Shown here: positions 33,061 to 51,292 of the stretch, piece by piece
How positions within the stretch are numbered: position 1 is the stretch's first letter
How the letters are laid out: each line of letters begins with the position of its first letter
Source: Oikopleura dioica
Lineage: Eukaryota > Chordata > Appendicularia > Copelata > Oikopleuridae
NCBI GenBank assembly: GCA_907165135.1
Contig: OU015567.1
Span: 8,933,001 to 8,997,000 of the forward strand
Length of the DNA stretch: 64,000 bases
Direction: 5' to 3'
Position numbers and translations under genes: made by a program
Notes under the pieces: model-generated
Told to the model about the DNA's origin: nothing
Seen by the model: only the letters and a program-made list of their open reading frames with translations
Databases searched by the model: none

Positions 33061-34022
33061 TTACATGTCATAGAGAGTCCCGTCAGCAGGACCGATGTAT
33101 CCAGAACAGACTAATAAAATATCAACAACAGTCCAAACTCCCAGTCCCCCGAAACTCAGCAATTTTCCGACGCCACTCTTCCAATGACCCAAGTAAAATC
33201 GATCAACTCCAAATCCTCCCAAAAATATCGAATAAGCACATGCACTTGTTCGCTTTCTCCCACTCGTGAAATTGCACGGAAATCGACGAGAAAAGTCCCT
33301 TGAGCCGATGCAAAGATGGTCCTCCTTAACGCTGACGCTCATTTTGAAATGTGGGCGTTTGAAGAGATGACCAGCGTCTTTTGGCATTGTCCGGCAATTC
33401 CCAATTCGTGGGTCGTGGATCAGGGCAAGAGCGGCGTCCTTTTGAAGGTTGTTGAGGTATTTGGGGTCGGACATGTAGCACATTTCACACGTAAAAGTGA
33501 AGTTCTTCGCGGGCCGTTTAATTCCCAGGTCTTCGAAAGTTAGAAATGGTTATTCTTTACTTATGAAAACCTCGCATCTCAAGAAATTCTAACTCTTTCC
33601 TTTGAGTTCTTTTGAAAGGCGACATGAAGTCGACTGAGAAGATCTCTTCTTGCTCACTTCGCAAATTGTCCAGCTACTTTCTCCTTGAATGCATGTTCGG
33701 TTGGCAAAGTCACCCTTCGACACTTGATGGACGTTTTTCAAGGGGATTTCACAAGCTTCTTTGTTCAGCGAGCTGGTGAAGCACTCATCTGGCAATTCTT
33801 CGCATGGGTCGTGGGGCTTCCAGCATTCACTTTTTCTCGGCTTTAGCTGCTCTAGAAATGCATTTTTATCGCAGCAAATCATTTTTTTTAATATCTGACT
33901 GTAATATCGCTACCTTCCAACGCCGCAATACAATCATTTCTGCACTGACTATCGACCAACGGACATGTCTTCTCAAATAACCCAGCGACTTTCTCGAGTA
34001 CCAAAAACTCTAACAATCGCAT
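33061..34022 (-). CDS. TM2D3: TM2 domain-containing protein 3-like (almondex family)
   Basis: The C-terminal exon is clear. NFTFTCEMCYMSDPKY and HLCIGSRDFSRRFPCNFTSG precede the TM2 domain: a first helix SIFLGGFGVDRFYLG, then GVGKLLSFGGLGVWTVVDILL, and the ending GPADGTLYDM, as in TM2D3. These are two-helix membrane proteins with a DRF motif, linked to Notch signalling in flies. Upstream, a cysteine-rich frame from 34022 (MRLLEFLVLEKVAG) with CEELPDEC and NRTC patterns looks like the ectodomain of the same protein. The splice joining it to the last exon (around 33530-33660) is not resolved, so the two parts could be separate genes. Confidence 0.75.
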
Positions 34023-34473
34023 TTCATTTTTACACCAGTCTTTTCGAATTTAACTCTGAAAGGCCAATCAGAACGCCATAAAGCCAGAGCGCGCTTTTCA
34101 AACTTTTTGGATAGCGATTTTCCACGCGCTGCGCTCGTGGGCGACGAAATACGCTAAAAATGCGCTTTTCGCGAAAAATTTTATCTAAAAGTGAAATGAC
34201 GAACGAAAGAGAATTCTATTGAGACAATGGACTCATCAGAAATATATATTTTCTTTTTAATTTTTACTGTAAAATGAATACACTCATTTTTGTATATGTT
34301 TTAGATACAGTTTCAGATACTTCAGAATCTTGCAGAAACTATCTTCTGTTATTACTGTATTTAAAATGAATTAAATTCCGATAAACATGTTAGATCACCG
34401 TCATGTTGATCAAATAAATAAATATTATTAAAGTAGATTTATATAAATATATTTCTGATTTTCGTTAAATTAG
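34023..34473. other. Divergent promoter region between TM2D3-like and CYFIP
   Basis: Non-coding DNA between two divergent genes. The end (AAATTAG just before the CYFIP ATG) is a likely trans-splice acceptor. Confidence 0.5.
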
Positions 34474-40007
<5,534 letters not shown>

Positions 40008-40035
40008 AAATGACCTAACCCTAACCCACTCACAT

Positions 40036-40643
40036 CAGGGTGGCACAATTGGATTGGAATCCAATTCGGAACCTTGTCCAATTGGAATTGGATTGGAAAT
40101 TGGTTGGACAGGGGCATGAAATTTCGGGTCTTTCCAATTGGAAAATCAGATCCAATTGGAAAATTGGAGTCCAATTGGACGATTGGATTTTTACTCTCTC
40201 AGGCCCCAAAAAAGTGCAAAAAACGGGGTATTTCGTGATAAAGAGATATTTTTAGGCGTTCAATAGTCTAGGAACATTAATCATCGATCAAAAATCAGGG
40301 AAATAGAGTTAAGTTCCGTTAAAAATATGACTTTAACTTCTAAAAAATCGCCTTAACTTTAGCGGGAAGGGCTTTGGATCCTATTTTATCCGCTTGTTTT
40401 CCTTGTGAAGCGGATTTTTCAGTCGGAAAGGGGATGCAAATGGGCAATTGGATGTTCGATTGGTCAAAAAAGGTTTCGATTTGATCGCAATTCCAATTGG
40501 AAACCTATTTTCCAATTGGAAAGTAAATTTCCAATTGGAATTGGAATTGGATTAGTAATTGGTTGGATTGGACAAAAAGCGATTGGATTGGATTGGCAAT
40601 TGGTTGGATTGACCAAGAATTTTTTTCCAATTGTGCCACCCTG
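40036..40643. mobile_element. 608-bp hAT-like MITE rich in CCAATTGG motifs
   Basis: Perfect 18-bp terminal inverted repeats (CAGGGTGGCACAATTGGA) are flanked by the direct repeat CTCACAT (40029-40035 and 40644-40650), 8 bp if the terminal C is counted. Both subterminal regions are arrays of CCAATTGG and TTGGATTGG units in both orientations; the centre is ordinary AT-rich sequence. There is no protein. The ends share the CAGGG(G)TG start with the element in CSE1L, suggesting the same superfamily. It lies 28 bp downstream of the CYFIP stop. Confidence 0.88.
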
Positions 40644-40958
40644 CTCACATCACCACTAACGTCTATGTTACTCCTTGTTTGTCCTGTTTATGTTTATTCT
40701 CACACACTTTTCTCCCAAAAATATACTTCACCGCAACAAAGTTCCAATTAAAAAGGGTCGCTGCAAAAAATCACATTCCACTACTATAGAATATTCTAAA
40801 TGACACTTATCCTTTTGCTCTTATCCTCATTCAATCTTCCTTCACTGATCTTTGTATGTACATATTCCCAGTCCTGATTCTTATGACTGTAATTCATTCT
40901 AATAAACGGTTCTGCTATCCTTCTATATAAAGAAACACTAGAAAACGAGTCACTTTAG

Positions 40959-41574
40959 ATGGAGAGTGCAAAGCTTGAAAAGATCACAGTGCCCGCACAG
41001 TCAGTTGAAGCCTCTGCGGAAGATACAGTCGATCGACTCAAGAAGCATCCTTGCGGAAGCCAACTTGCTTGGATGCTCTTCCGTGCCATGGACGAAGAAA
41101 AGTTTCTGTCGTTCTTTGATTCCCTGATGCCTCTGAACGATGGCCCGATTGATCATCTATTGAACGAAACTCAATGCATGGGTTTCTTATTGAAGCGTTT
41201 CATCGACAACGACTTGTCTGGTCGAACACTTCGGTATTACAACATCTTCAAGCAAACGTACGAACGAGAGCCAAACTTGAGCGGAATTGCGTGGATCTTG
41301 AAGGAAGCAAAAGTACAAGAGATCAAGGAAAGAATGGCAAAACGAAAGGTGTGGATAGTTATAAATCAACGAACTCACCAAATAATTTCTTCAGGCAGAC
41401 ATTCAAAGAATCATTGATTGGTTTCATGATCCTTTTGATGAAATTGCTACAGAATTACGAGAGGCGTGCGATCAGTCTGTCCAAACAGAAGATTATTCCG
41501 ATAATGATGAGGAAGAATTGACTGACGATCAAGACTCGCCTGTTTTTTACATCTTTCATCCCGACGCTTCATAA
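40959..41574 (+). CDS. Protein of unrecognised family, paralogue of the gene nested in TBC1D1/4
   Basis: Two exons (40959-41348, 41395-41574) with a 46-nt GT-AG intron give 189 residues. The ATG follows TTTAG, a probable trans-splice acceptor. The protein is mainly helical, with HPCGSQLAWMLFRAMDEEKF, CMGFLLKRFIDND, YYNIFKQTYEREPNLSG and a later acidic tail; it has no signal peptide or membrane helix. I cannot place it in a known family. The same series of conserved positions (HP...LF..M....FL...C..LL......ND...F......PNLSG) occurs in the protein encoded at 45898-47053, so both belong to one family present twice within 6 kb. Confidence 0.8.
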
Positions 41575-42325
41575 ATTCCCATGCACATCGCATCACTACC
41601 AGTTATCGCCACAGTTAAAATTACAGTAATAAAGCTCAAAAATAAACATCGTCATCTTTTATTGCGTCAAAAATGACGGGCCTCGCACTTGCGCGAACTT
41701 GCGTTGCATTTACTTTTCGCATCTAAGAATAAATGGGCAATGAATGCATCTTTTTGGCCCCAGGCGTGTGCGTCAATCATTGATGAGTTGTCATTCTTAC
41801 TCTGAATTATTTGTATTGACGGGTCTTGGCAGAAAGTCGGTCACTGAAGAGCAGACAGTTTCAAACTGTTTTCATTGATTTTCTATTTAGACTTAACTTT
41901 CAGTAGAGTACTTTTTAAAATAGAGATTTATCTTTTCATAGTTACGACTATTCAAGCCAAGATTTTAACGAGTTCTGAATCGGAGCTTATTAATTTTTCA
42001 GTGAATGTTTTAACAGAGTTGCTCTCGCTTCATTGAAAAGTATTGAGTAGTATCTATCATTTTTCGCCATCCAGTCGTACTCGTACAAATCGCGATATTG
42101 ATCCACGTTGGCGCTCTCTACCCAGCTGAATATGAATATTATTCCCCCAGTAGCTCAAATAGACCATAAGGAATCACTCAAGACTCACACACACACACTT
42201 GCCTCATACTTGCCAGAAATCAATTCAAATCCAATCAAACCCAAAAACTTGATGGAATTAAGAATGATAACGTGACATGAGAGATTGAGGAAGAACTGTA
42301 TCGAAAGATTCGTCGAGAAAAAAAG
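41575..42325. other. Non-coding gap upstream of TBC1D1/4
   Basis: AT-rich, with a short (CA)n-like stretch near 42185. It probably contains the 3' UTR of the preceding gene and promoter of TBC1D1/4. Confidence 0.45.
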
Positions 42326-45300
42326 ATGTTCGAGCTGGATTTCATGGGCCTGGCGGTCCTAGACCCGGAGTTCTCTAGACCGATGCTGCCTTGGGTCGTA
42401 AGAGAAGTCATCTTTAGGTAGGAAAACTTTGAATAATTATAAATGATCATTTATCACTGCATCATGTTCATATGCTGAATTCTAGAGCAGAGCCACACAA
42501 AGTAAACCTGTCCGTTGACAACGATCAGGTGAAATTCCAAGACGCAAACGACTCCTCGCCCAAAGTAGAGAACTCATTCCAATCCGATGGATATAAAATC
42601 AAAGGTTACTAACCCCCCTAAAACCGCATTTAGCTTCATCCCCAATCGATAGACAAAATAAGCTGATTCTGGATTTAGACGTTTACCACCCTGCTCATGA
42701 ACCAACTTCATTTGCTTTTGTCACTCGCGAAGCTGCCTCTACACCGTGTTCTTGTTATGTCTTTAAAAATGAGTCCGTCGAACTTGTTGAACAAATTGTC
42801 AAAAAGTTGAAGCACGAAATAGGCTCTGGAAAACGAAAAAGACTCGGGGAAACGTCAGGTTTGAATATTTTTCAATTTGGCTTTGAATTTAATGATTCAA
42901 TCAGGAGAAAGCGAGGTGATATCGTATGAAGTGCTCCTTCTGAACAAAACGCCAATCTACACAGAAAAGCCCTCTCAGGACATTATCGATAATTTAATTG
43001 AGCAATCCAAGTCTCAATCTGCCACGAGCACGCGCCCAGAAAGTGCCAATGGCACGAACGAGTTCTCAGTCGACATTTCCACCAGGAATCGTGGCCTCAT
43101 ATCCAGTGATATTTCAACGGGCGTCTCTGACGATCGAGCTGGAAGATCTGTTATTGAAAACAAACGAAAGGAATTTACGAGACAGAGAAGTCATAGGAAA
43201 GGGTCAATATTTTACTTTTTGTTGTGTTTTTCATTCATTTCTTGGCCTAAAACAAAGCTACGATACATCAAACTACAAGCACGAAAACAAGACAAAAATC
43301 TTCCAAATCGGAATCGACAGATTAACCGTCATCGATACCGATGGCCCTGGTGTGATTGATGTCAAGTTCACACGCGTGTCTAGATGTGTTCAAGGCGTCA
43401 AGCATCCGAATTCATTTGGTTTCGTCGCCCGTGATCCGCGTAAACGAGCTCAAGTCAATGGCAATACAGGATCGAGTTCATCTAATCTCCTGAGAATATA
43501 TTTTCTTTATTCGAAAACGGCCGAAAATGAGCTCGGGCAAGGTGGCCAAATGGAGTTTTACTTCTACATCTTCGAGTGCTTCGACGAGCAGACATGCGAA
43601 GACATCATGGGAGCCATAAAACAGGCGTTCTCTGCTTCTATGCGCCCCATCACTCCTCTCCACACCTTTCACAGACTATGCGTCCGCCTTAACCACACTC
43701 AGGATCTGAATCAACGACTCAGCCTCGTCTCTGGCGTCATTGAGCAGATCTCAGAAGGGGAGAAGTTCTATATTGATCAGAAGTTGAAGGTATACATGTT
43801 TGTTTATATATTCTTAATAAAAGATAGGCTATCTTAGATAGCTCAATTTCAATTTAGGAATTGAATGTATTTGCGCATCGCAATTATTATCGATTTTTCA
43901 GTCATTGACGCCTGGCAGTGGTACTGAGAGATTAGTCTTTCAAGTCTCAGTATTGCGAGAAATATTCGAAGTGAAAAACAGAGAGATGCAACTGTCCATG
44001 AGCTCCTCAAAAAAGGTAGGATTTTGTCTGATTCGCTCAAGATCTATTAGCTTTTTAGTCGCCAATTGGGCAAGGGCAAGGTATCAATGTAAAAAAAGTC
44101 GAAGACTTGGCGAATAGGCTTGGGAGTAAGTTCTCCCTTCTTTCTCGGAATATGACACAGAACATTCAAACCATGAGTGATAAGCTCGGCGAGTCGGGGA
44201 TGAACTTGGCTGACAAAGTTCGCACTGCAAGAGCGAACAACTCGCAGAGGCCGGATTCAAGGGTCTCATTATCCAATACATTCCCCGTTAGTAGCTTGTG
44301 TCGTAAATTTGTTGTCTTTGGGTTCATTACTGTCTCCATTTACATGTCGTTTCAATCAGTTATCAACAGTTTGATTTAATCAAATTAAATTTGCATGTGA
44401 TTAGCAAAAAGGTTGTTAATTAGTCCATTCGTACTGTGCAGCACAGTCTGTGCTAGTTGAAAATCGTTTTTATAAGCTTACTTGTAGGTGGAGCAAAACT
44501 CCGTCATTTCCGACGAAAGAAGGACGAATGGATTGAGCACTCCTGTCAGAGACTTGGAGGAAGTGAGCTTCGAATCGAATGATATTGACTCAGTTCAGCA
44601 TTTCAGGTGAGGAATATTCCTATAGTCATTTCATGACCATTGTTATATGCTGCGCTTTTGATGTATTGCCATTTTAATGGTCCTTGAATTAAGCCCCGCG
44701 AAATCACTGCGTCAGCAGATTTACGAGTCCGTGAGCTCTAATGCTACTGTTTCAAATGTAAGTATTCCCTTTCATTTCTTCAGCCCAATTTTCTTACCCC
44801 TTCATTATTCAGAGTCCTCGACCGTCGTATAAAGACAAAGAAATAAAAAAAGACCTCTCAACGCCGGACTCTATCAGGAATTCACTTCACCAAATAGAAG
44901 AAGAAAACGCACTGCTAGAAAGAATAAAACAAAGAATATCCGAACTCGAGAAGATGTCGCCCGAAGAGGCTGGTCCTCTTCAACAGAAGCTCTGGGCGGA
45001 TCTTGGGCTTGATACTGTAGCTGCCGAGAGTAAAGTTAATGGAGCTGGGGAGGGGAGGAAAAACGAGACTGTTAAATTGATCCCTCCAGGGGTGATACAC
45101 GCCGCTACGAGCCACGCAGGTATTGTTAAATCTGACTTTTACAACTGTCGAGGCGTTTTTATTGCAAATTTTTCAATGCGGTTCAGTTCCCGAGGAAATC
45201 CGAGGCGAAGTTTGGAAGTTCCTGATCAAGCAGCGAGAGCACCGCCATGGCGTCAAATTCACATCTTCTTTCAAAACCCTTATCAATCAACTAGCACCGC

Positions 45301-47723
45301 CTGGGCAAGCGCATTCTATCCTAATTGACCTCTGCCGCACATTCCCTAAACACCGACAGTTTCGTGAGAGTCTCGCTCAATCAAGTGGTCAGAAAAGCCT
45401 CTATAATGTTCTCAAGGCTTATTGTTTACTCGACGATGAAGTTGGTTACTGCCAGGGATTGAGTTTTGTTGTTGGTTTGATTCTTATTTACTTACCTGCT
45501 GAGGAAGATGCTTTTGCTGTCCTGAGGTAAGATTCATTGAGTATTCGTGAATAAGCACGTCTCGAACGAGTCCCAAGATGAATCAAATTTACAACTTATT
45601 TCAAGGCATTTGATGTTCGAATGCAACATGCGCCGATTTTACATGCCGGACATGGCGGCGCTTCAAGAAGCAATGTACCAACTCTCGCGTCTCCTAGCAG
45701 AACTAGAACCAACTCTTTATGAATTCCTGGAATCGCATTGTGTCACTCCCGTTCTTTACCTAACCCCGTGGTTCCTAACGCTCTTTGCTTCAAACTTTCC
45801 GATGTCCTTTTCCAGCCGTGTTTTAGGTAAGATTTTTTTACAAAAAGCAAAATAGATAAATGGCAGTCACTGACAGAATGATTGATTTTTCAAAATTTTA
45901 TTCATCTTCAACGAACTTGATTGAGACCATGTCTTCTTCAGAGGAAGATGTGTCGAACTCTTCAATTCTTGGAAATGCATCTTCCAAGTCTTGAATCGAC
46001 CGGTGATTTTCTTTCTTTCTTTTGCTCCTTGAAAATTGAGGCTTTTTCTTTTCCAATCGCTTTTTCAACTCTTCCAGGGTAATTTCATTGAGTGTTTCGA
46101 ATTCGAGCATAACTTCATTTGTAGTTACAGACGCACCGGGCCAAGCAGGGCCTAAAAGCCTCATTATAAGTGATTTTTTTTGAAACAACTTACTTGAAAA
46201 GACGATAACTGAAAGAATCGTTCCATGAGTAACATCTTTAATCTTCTGGTTCGTGCTCTCGTATTCGGGCCAGTCGTAGATTGTGTTGATTTGCTGGAGA
46301 TTATAAACAGGGCTTTCCGACTGGGGAATTATTCGATAAGCCCCGATCCAAGTTGTTCGTTTAGCTTTTGGTCCAAGGCAGCTTTTTACTTTGAAATAAT
46401 CTTTCCACCACTTCGGAGCGTCTTTTTCGCACTTTTCAACTGATGCGTTGAATTTCCAATGCGTCGAGAATCCGCATTGAACGACCAGCTAAAACCTCTT
46501 ATTGGAAATCATTGCTCCTTTACTTACGTAAGACTCTCTCTTGCAGCAAATCGTCTTTACGTACAACTCGGAATCAATGTATCGAAAGATTTTGATCATT
46601 CCAGAAAGATTCGGGGCCTTCTCAAAACGACTTCTGTAGAAATCCAGCCATTCGACGACGCACTCACATTTTGACTGACTAAGTTTAAATAACCGTTAAA
46701 TTGTTTTTATTATTACATATCTAGTACCACAAGGTGTTGCTTATCAGAACTGGCTCATCATTGTACTCTTTCGCATATTTTTGCAGCAGCAGATCGCACG
46801 AATCTGAACTGAGGATGTCGTCGAAAGGTGGATTTTCTTCGTCGACTCCGAGGACTTTTTCGCATTCAAGGAACTCCTTGACATTCATCCTTGAGAATAT
46901 CAGATAGCCGAGTTTGTCAGCTTCGGGGTGATTGCGAATCTTCATCAGAGTCTCGCGCTGGATTTTGCAGCTGATCATTATCCAATTCCAGTAATTCTTC
47001 GAGCTTGGGTCCTTCGTCTCATCATCGCCCGAGCGGTATTTTATCAGTGACATTTATGATCGTTTTCTTAAAAAATAATGTTTTCATTGAATTTTGTTCT
47101 AGAGAGCATTAAACCCTGTTTTCAGATCTTGTGCTTGCACAAGGCCCCTCTGCCATATTCAAAATCGCCCTCTCCTTATTCCAACAGTACAAAGAGTACA
47201 TCATCAAGCTCGACGGGTTCGAAGCCGTCGCTGACTTTATCAAAAATCGAATTAACTGCCCAGATGAAGAGACATCAAAAGAAATATTCCAACGCGCAGG
47301 CAAAATCGACCTTAGAACGCGGCTCGAAGTGTTTGGGGCTGAATACGTCGTTTTGTCCGAAATGGATATGATCAAGGAGCCTGGACAGGTTCATTGGTCG
47401 CCTAGTAAAAATCTCGTCAGAGATCTGAGGGTGGAGAATAGAAAGCTTAGAGAACAGGTCAGTAATCGGATATCAAGATGCTCTCAACATCCTATATTCA
47501 GCTGACAATCCAAGAAACTCAAATCCAAGCGCTTCAAGACTCCCTCTCCGAAATCCAAGACCAAGCCCTTCAACAAAAAGATCATCAGCAAGTCGTCTCC
47601 GATCTCGTCAAAGAAAGAAACGAGCTAAAAATCCTCGTCCAAAAACTTTCCGAGCAGCTGGGAAATCTCTCCGCAGAACAAAGTCTATCTGGTGGCGCTT
47701 CGCGGGTGGCAAGTCCGACGTAG
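42326..47723 (+). CDS. TBC1D4: TBC1D1/TBC1D4 (AS160)-like Rab GTPase-activating protein
   Basis: The N-terminus MFELDFMGLAVLD...PMLPWVVREV matches the AS160 start (LPMLPW). A first PTB-like region (AFVTREAASTPCSCYVFK) and a second PTB domain (DVKFTRVSRCVQGVKHPNSFGFVARD, FECFDEQTCEDIMGAIKQAF, then HTFHRLCVRLN) follow, then a linker, the TBC domain and a C-terminal coiled coil. The TBC domain has both catalytic motifs, ILIDLCR (IxxDxxR) and GYCQGLSF (YxQ), so it should be an active RabGAP. In vertebrates this family controls GLUT4 vesicle traffic downstream of Akt/AMPK. Intron 45827-47123 (1,297 nt) encloses a complete gene on the other strand. The start at 42326 is the first ATG after an in-frame stop. 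Confidence 0.9.
45898..47053 (-). CDS. Protein of unrecognised family nested in a TBC1D1/4 intron
   Basis: Four exons (47053-46728, 46678-46528, 46488 to about 46219, then about 46163-45898) with GT-AG introns of 49 and 38 nt and one slightly longer give about 310 residues. The N-terminal half holds NHPEADKLGYLIFSRMNVKE, SSDSCDLLLQKYAKEYND and FEKAPNLSGMIKIF, positions shared with the protein at 40959-41574. The C-terminal half is different: it has paired Trp (KWWKDYFKVKSC), WIGAYRIIPQSES, a basic KKRLEKKKPQFSRSKRKK and an acidic end. No membrane helix or signal peptide is seen. The basic segment could be a nuclear signal. No known family recognised. Confidence 0.78.
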
Positions 47724-48812
47724 CTTTAATTTAATTCATGTTTTATAAATTTGCAATCTTATTATTGAATAAATATTTATCTTTCTATGTTCAAACACTT
47801 CTAAAAACAACTATCTTCAAATGAAAAATCATCCAACCCTTCTATTCTTGCATAGCAACTTCATGTCATTTTTACTACTTCTAGAACTGCTTCTAGCGAT
47901 ATTCAACCTTTCTCTTGTTGAGAATCTGTTCATTTTTTACTACCAACTATGCCATTGTATACCTATTGAGAAAATGTGCAATCTGACGTAAAACGCTTTA
48001 GTAAAAGAATTCCTTGTCACGTGCCAGGAAGTAAAAAGATCGCAAAGTAAAGAAAATCCAATTGTTCAGTGCCAATACTACAATACATATATTATTATTC
48101 AGCAAACAGTCAAGTCTTGTGATTCCTTTTATCGGCTAAATAATTATGACGTGAGTAGTAGCGTAACGCGTGGTTTTTATAGAGATGAGTTAAAGAAAGA
48201 AGTCATTTCGAGGAAGACATCGTTATTCGAATTCAAAAATTTTAAGAAGAAAAAACACAGTTTCAAAGGAAGATTCTGTTTTTACGGTGAGTTTATAAGA
48301 ATTTCTAGGAATATTATCGATTAAAGGGGGCAATAAATTGTGTAGGAATACGAATCCTAGGCGTGTTGATTATTTTTACTAGTCGGATATTTTGTCAGAA
48401 AGAGAAATAATCTAAAATAACTTTGATTCCGTTAAAAATATCACGGGATCGATGAATCGTTTCTGATAAGAGCCCTAATTATCCCATAATGTCTACCAAA
48501 CAGACGAGTGTGTTGTTGTTTCAAAATTGCTAGATTTTATTTGCTTTTCGCACATTTTTTTTGCATTTTTGACCGCATTATCCACTTTTGTTCATAACGG
48601 TCTTTTTCGCACTCTGCTTGTCGGCGGAATAGAGCCCTCTTGAGTTCACGGATGTTGGCGCTCGAATACTACTACTGTCGACTACGCTTTGTTGCGAACT
48701 TTTTAAATTCAGCAAATATTAGCACCAGCGAGAGAGCAGTAATCAGAGAACTAGTGCATTTTTTGAAGAAGCAGTTCTGTACTTCTCGTGAAAGTAAACA
48801 ATTGATTTAGAG
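47724..48812. other. Non-coding gap between TBC1D1/4 and MFSD11
   Basis: AT-rich with no credible gene. It holds the TBC1D1/4 3' end (AATAAATATT near 47768) and the promoter of MFSD11. TTTAG just before the MFSD11 start is a possible trans-splice acceptor. Confidence 0.5.
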
Positions 48813-50764
48813 ATGGGTAAAGATTGGAAGCTTATCAATGTTGTCCTGCTTGGATTGGGTTTCATGCTCGTTTTCACGGCGTTTCAAACGACTTCCATGG
48901 TTGGAAAGTATGTGACCAATTCCGTCAAGCAGGAGAAGATGGAAACTCCGGAGTTTAATGAGACTTTCGTCGCGTTCAAGGAGGAAAATTACGATGAATA
49001 TAAAAGCATGGAAGATGAGATTGTTCAAGGTAATTTTTCGATTGAAGTTCTTTTCTACTGATCAATTCAGAGGCTGCGGAGGCAGAAGAAACTGATCCAA
49101 GCACTTACAATGCCACTCAAAGAGATGCACTCGTCATTGAAAAGATGAAATCGGACTTGATTGACCAGCAATACGGCGATGGTTTCACTTCCATGTCGAT
49201 CGTTTATGCCGTCTTTGCGCTTTCAAACTTCACTGCGCCCGCTGTAGTTAAGCTTTTTGGCCATAAAGCGACAATGGTAAGCTGTTTTCTTTGTTAGCTC
49301 AGATTTAGTACTATTGTATTTGTAAAGAACATTCTTTTCGAATATAGAAAGCGGGATTATTATCTAACTCACATGTATTTCTATCAAAAGCAGCTTTGAC
49401 ATTTCGCATCATAAAATAATTAACGATGCCGTAGTTATTCTACGTCAACGTTTCGCTTTCCCCTTCCGTTTTCGTCTGTTCCCTAATGACCTATTTATTT
49501 AGTTCGTCGCTGGATTGACGTACCTTCTTTACATCATCACTTTCCTCAACCCGACTCCTGTATTTCTCTACACCGCTTCTTTCACCCTTGGTTTCGGTGC
49601 TGCGTACATTTGGACGGCGCAAGGTGACTTCCTTCACCTGCAGTCTCCCGATGAAAAACTCATGTCCCGAAACACTGGAATCTTCTGGTGCATGTTCCAA
49701 ACATCCCTTCTAATTGGAAACATTTACATCATGATTGCCTGGAAAGGCGAGAGTTATGTTAGCTCCGAAATGAGGACAACTCTTTTCACGATTTTCGCTA
49801 TCTTGGCTTCTGTTGGTTGCAGTATTTTCTTGCTCTTGAAGGGCAAATGCTGCGGACCAGAAGAGAGATACAATGCAGGTATTTATATCTTTATGTTTTA
49901 TGGAAGATAAAGCGCTTTTATTTAGTCCCTGTTGAAGAGCAGGAACTCCAGGGCGAAAATGAAAAGAAAACTTCTGAGGAGGAAGAACCCCAAGGAGCTA
50001 TAAATACCATCACTTCTTCCATCCAAGCCGCTTTCAAGCTTCTAGTTACCAAGAAAATGCTTCTTATTGCGCCACTTTTTATGTACTCTGGCTTTGAGCT
50101 GTCTTATTTCTCCGGAGTTCACCCGACTACTGTTGGTAATTCGAAAAACATGGCTGATTCGTCTTCTGCTGTGGGAATGGCTGGTCTGTTTGTTGGCATC
50201 GGTGAAGTGCTGGGAGGTGGTATCTTCGTATTCGGCGCGAAAATGATGGAGAATATTTCGAGAACGAAGATTTTAATGGGGTTTGAAATCAAGGAAGAGA
50301 ACGCGGTTTTTAATCTTAAATTTTAGCTGTTGTCTTCTTCATATCGCCGCATATGCCCTCTCACTTCTCAACTACTCCTTCAGCGCCAACTTAGATCCAA
50401 CGGATAATCCACCCTCTTTGGGCATCTTCAGCGAGACGAGCCGCCAAGTTGCAATCGCCATCGCTTTTCTCCTCGGTCTCGGAGACGCTGGCGTCAACAA
50501 TGTGATCTACACTTCAATCACCAAAGGATTTCCTGAAGACACTACTTCTGCCTTCGCGCTAATGAAGGTATTCATCATTGTTTTCAATCTTCTTTTCATC
50601 CCTATTTTTAGTTCATCCAAAGTGCCACATGCGCGCTTTGCTTCTTCATCAGCAACAGCATCAATCTTTTCACGACGATTGCCATTCTCCTCTCGTTTCT
50701 GTTTATCAGCGTCGCAACCTTTATCCCCTTCATGCGTTCAGTTACTGAGCCTCCTAATGCTTGA
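48813..50764 (+). CDS. MFSD11: UNC93-like protein MFSD11 (major facilitator superfamily)
   Basis: The start MGKDWKLINVVLLGLGFMLVF TAFQTT matches MFSD11 (AFMFMFTAFQTC). Further matches are SMSIVYAVFALSNFTAP, YIWTAQGDFL, SRNTGIFWCMFQTSLLIGNIY, LLVTKKMLLIAPLFMYSGFELSYFSGVHPT, GLFVGIGEVLGGG and AIAFLLGLGDAGVNN, giving about twelve membrane helices. Compared with vertebrates, the first extracellular loop is expanded by about 60 acidic residues. Six or so small introns; the last exon gives MRSVTEPPNA and the stop at 50762. The transport substrate of MFSD11 is not established. Confidence 0.93.
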
Positions 50765-51292
50765 GAAAGCAGTTCTGTCGCTTTATAATTTGTTTAAAAT
50801 TTAATTATATTATTATCAACTTTCAATCCAAAAAAGCTCCTGTTTCATACTTTTTATCAAAAACCAATTCTGTTCTAACCAAACAAATGCCTTATTCAAG
50901 AAAGAATAAATCATCAACGAGTTTTCTGTACCATTACCTTATTTACAACTTATCGACCTATGTGCAATTATTCGAGCAAAAACAATCATTTTTCACCTAA
51001 AAAAGCTGTCATAGAATATTTATGTATCGTTATTTATAAAAATTAAAATGCAGAAGTTGTTCTTTTGAGAAATGCCAGAAGATATATTTTTTTCTATTTG
51101 CTTATAAAGAGATCAGACCCTTAAATTTTCATAATTTCCGATTTTTACGTTTTTCAATAATTCCATAATCGACCTCTAGCAAATATCGAAATGACATTTT
51201 CCAATGGCGTTTTTATGACAAGGAACATAGCCTGCACAAACGAGTAGCTTTCGTATGAAAATATTTACAGTTGTGTCATAGAAAAGCGTAGA
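50765..51292. other. Non-coding gap between MFSD11 and SPCS2
   Basis: AT-rich. It ends in TTTACAG about 23 nt before the SPCS2 start, a possible trans-splice acceptor. Nothing else seen. Confidence 0.45.
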
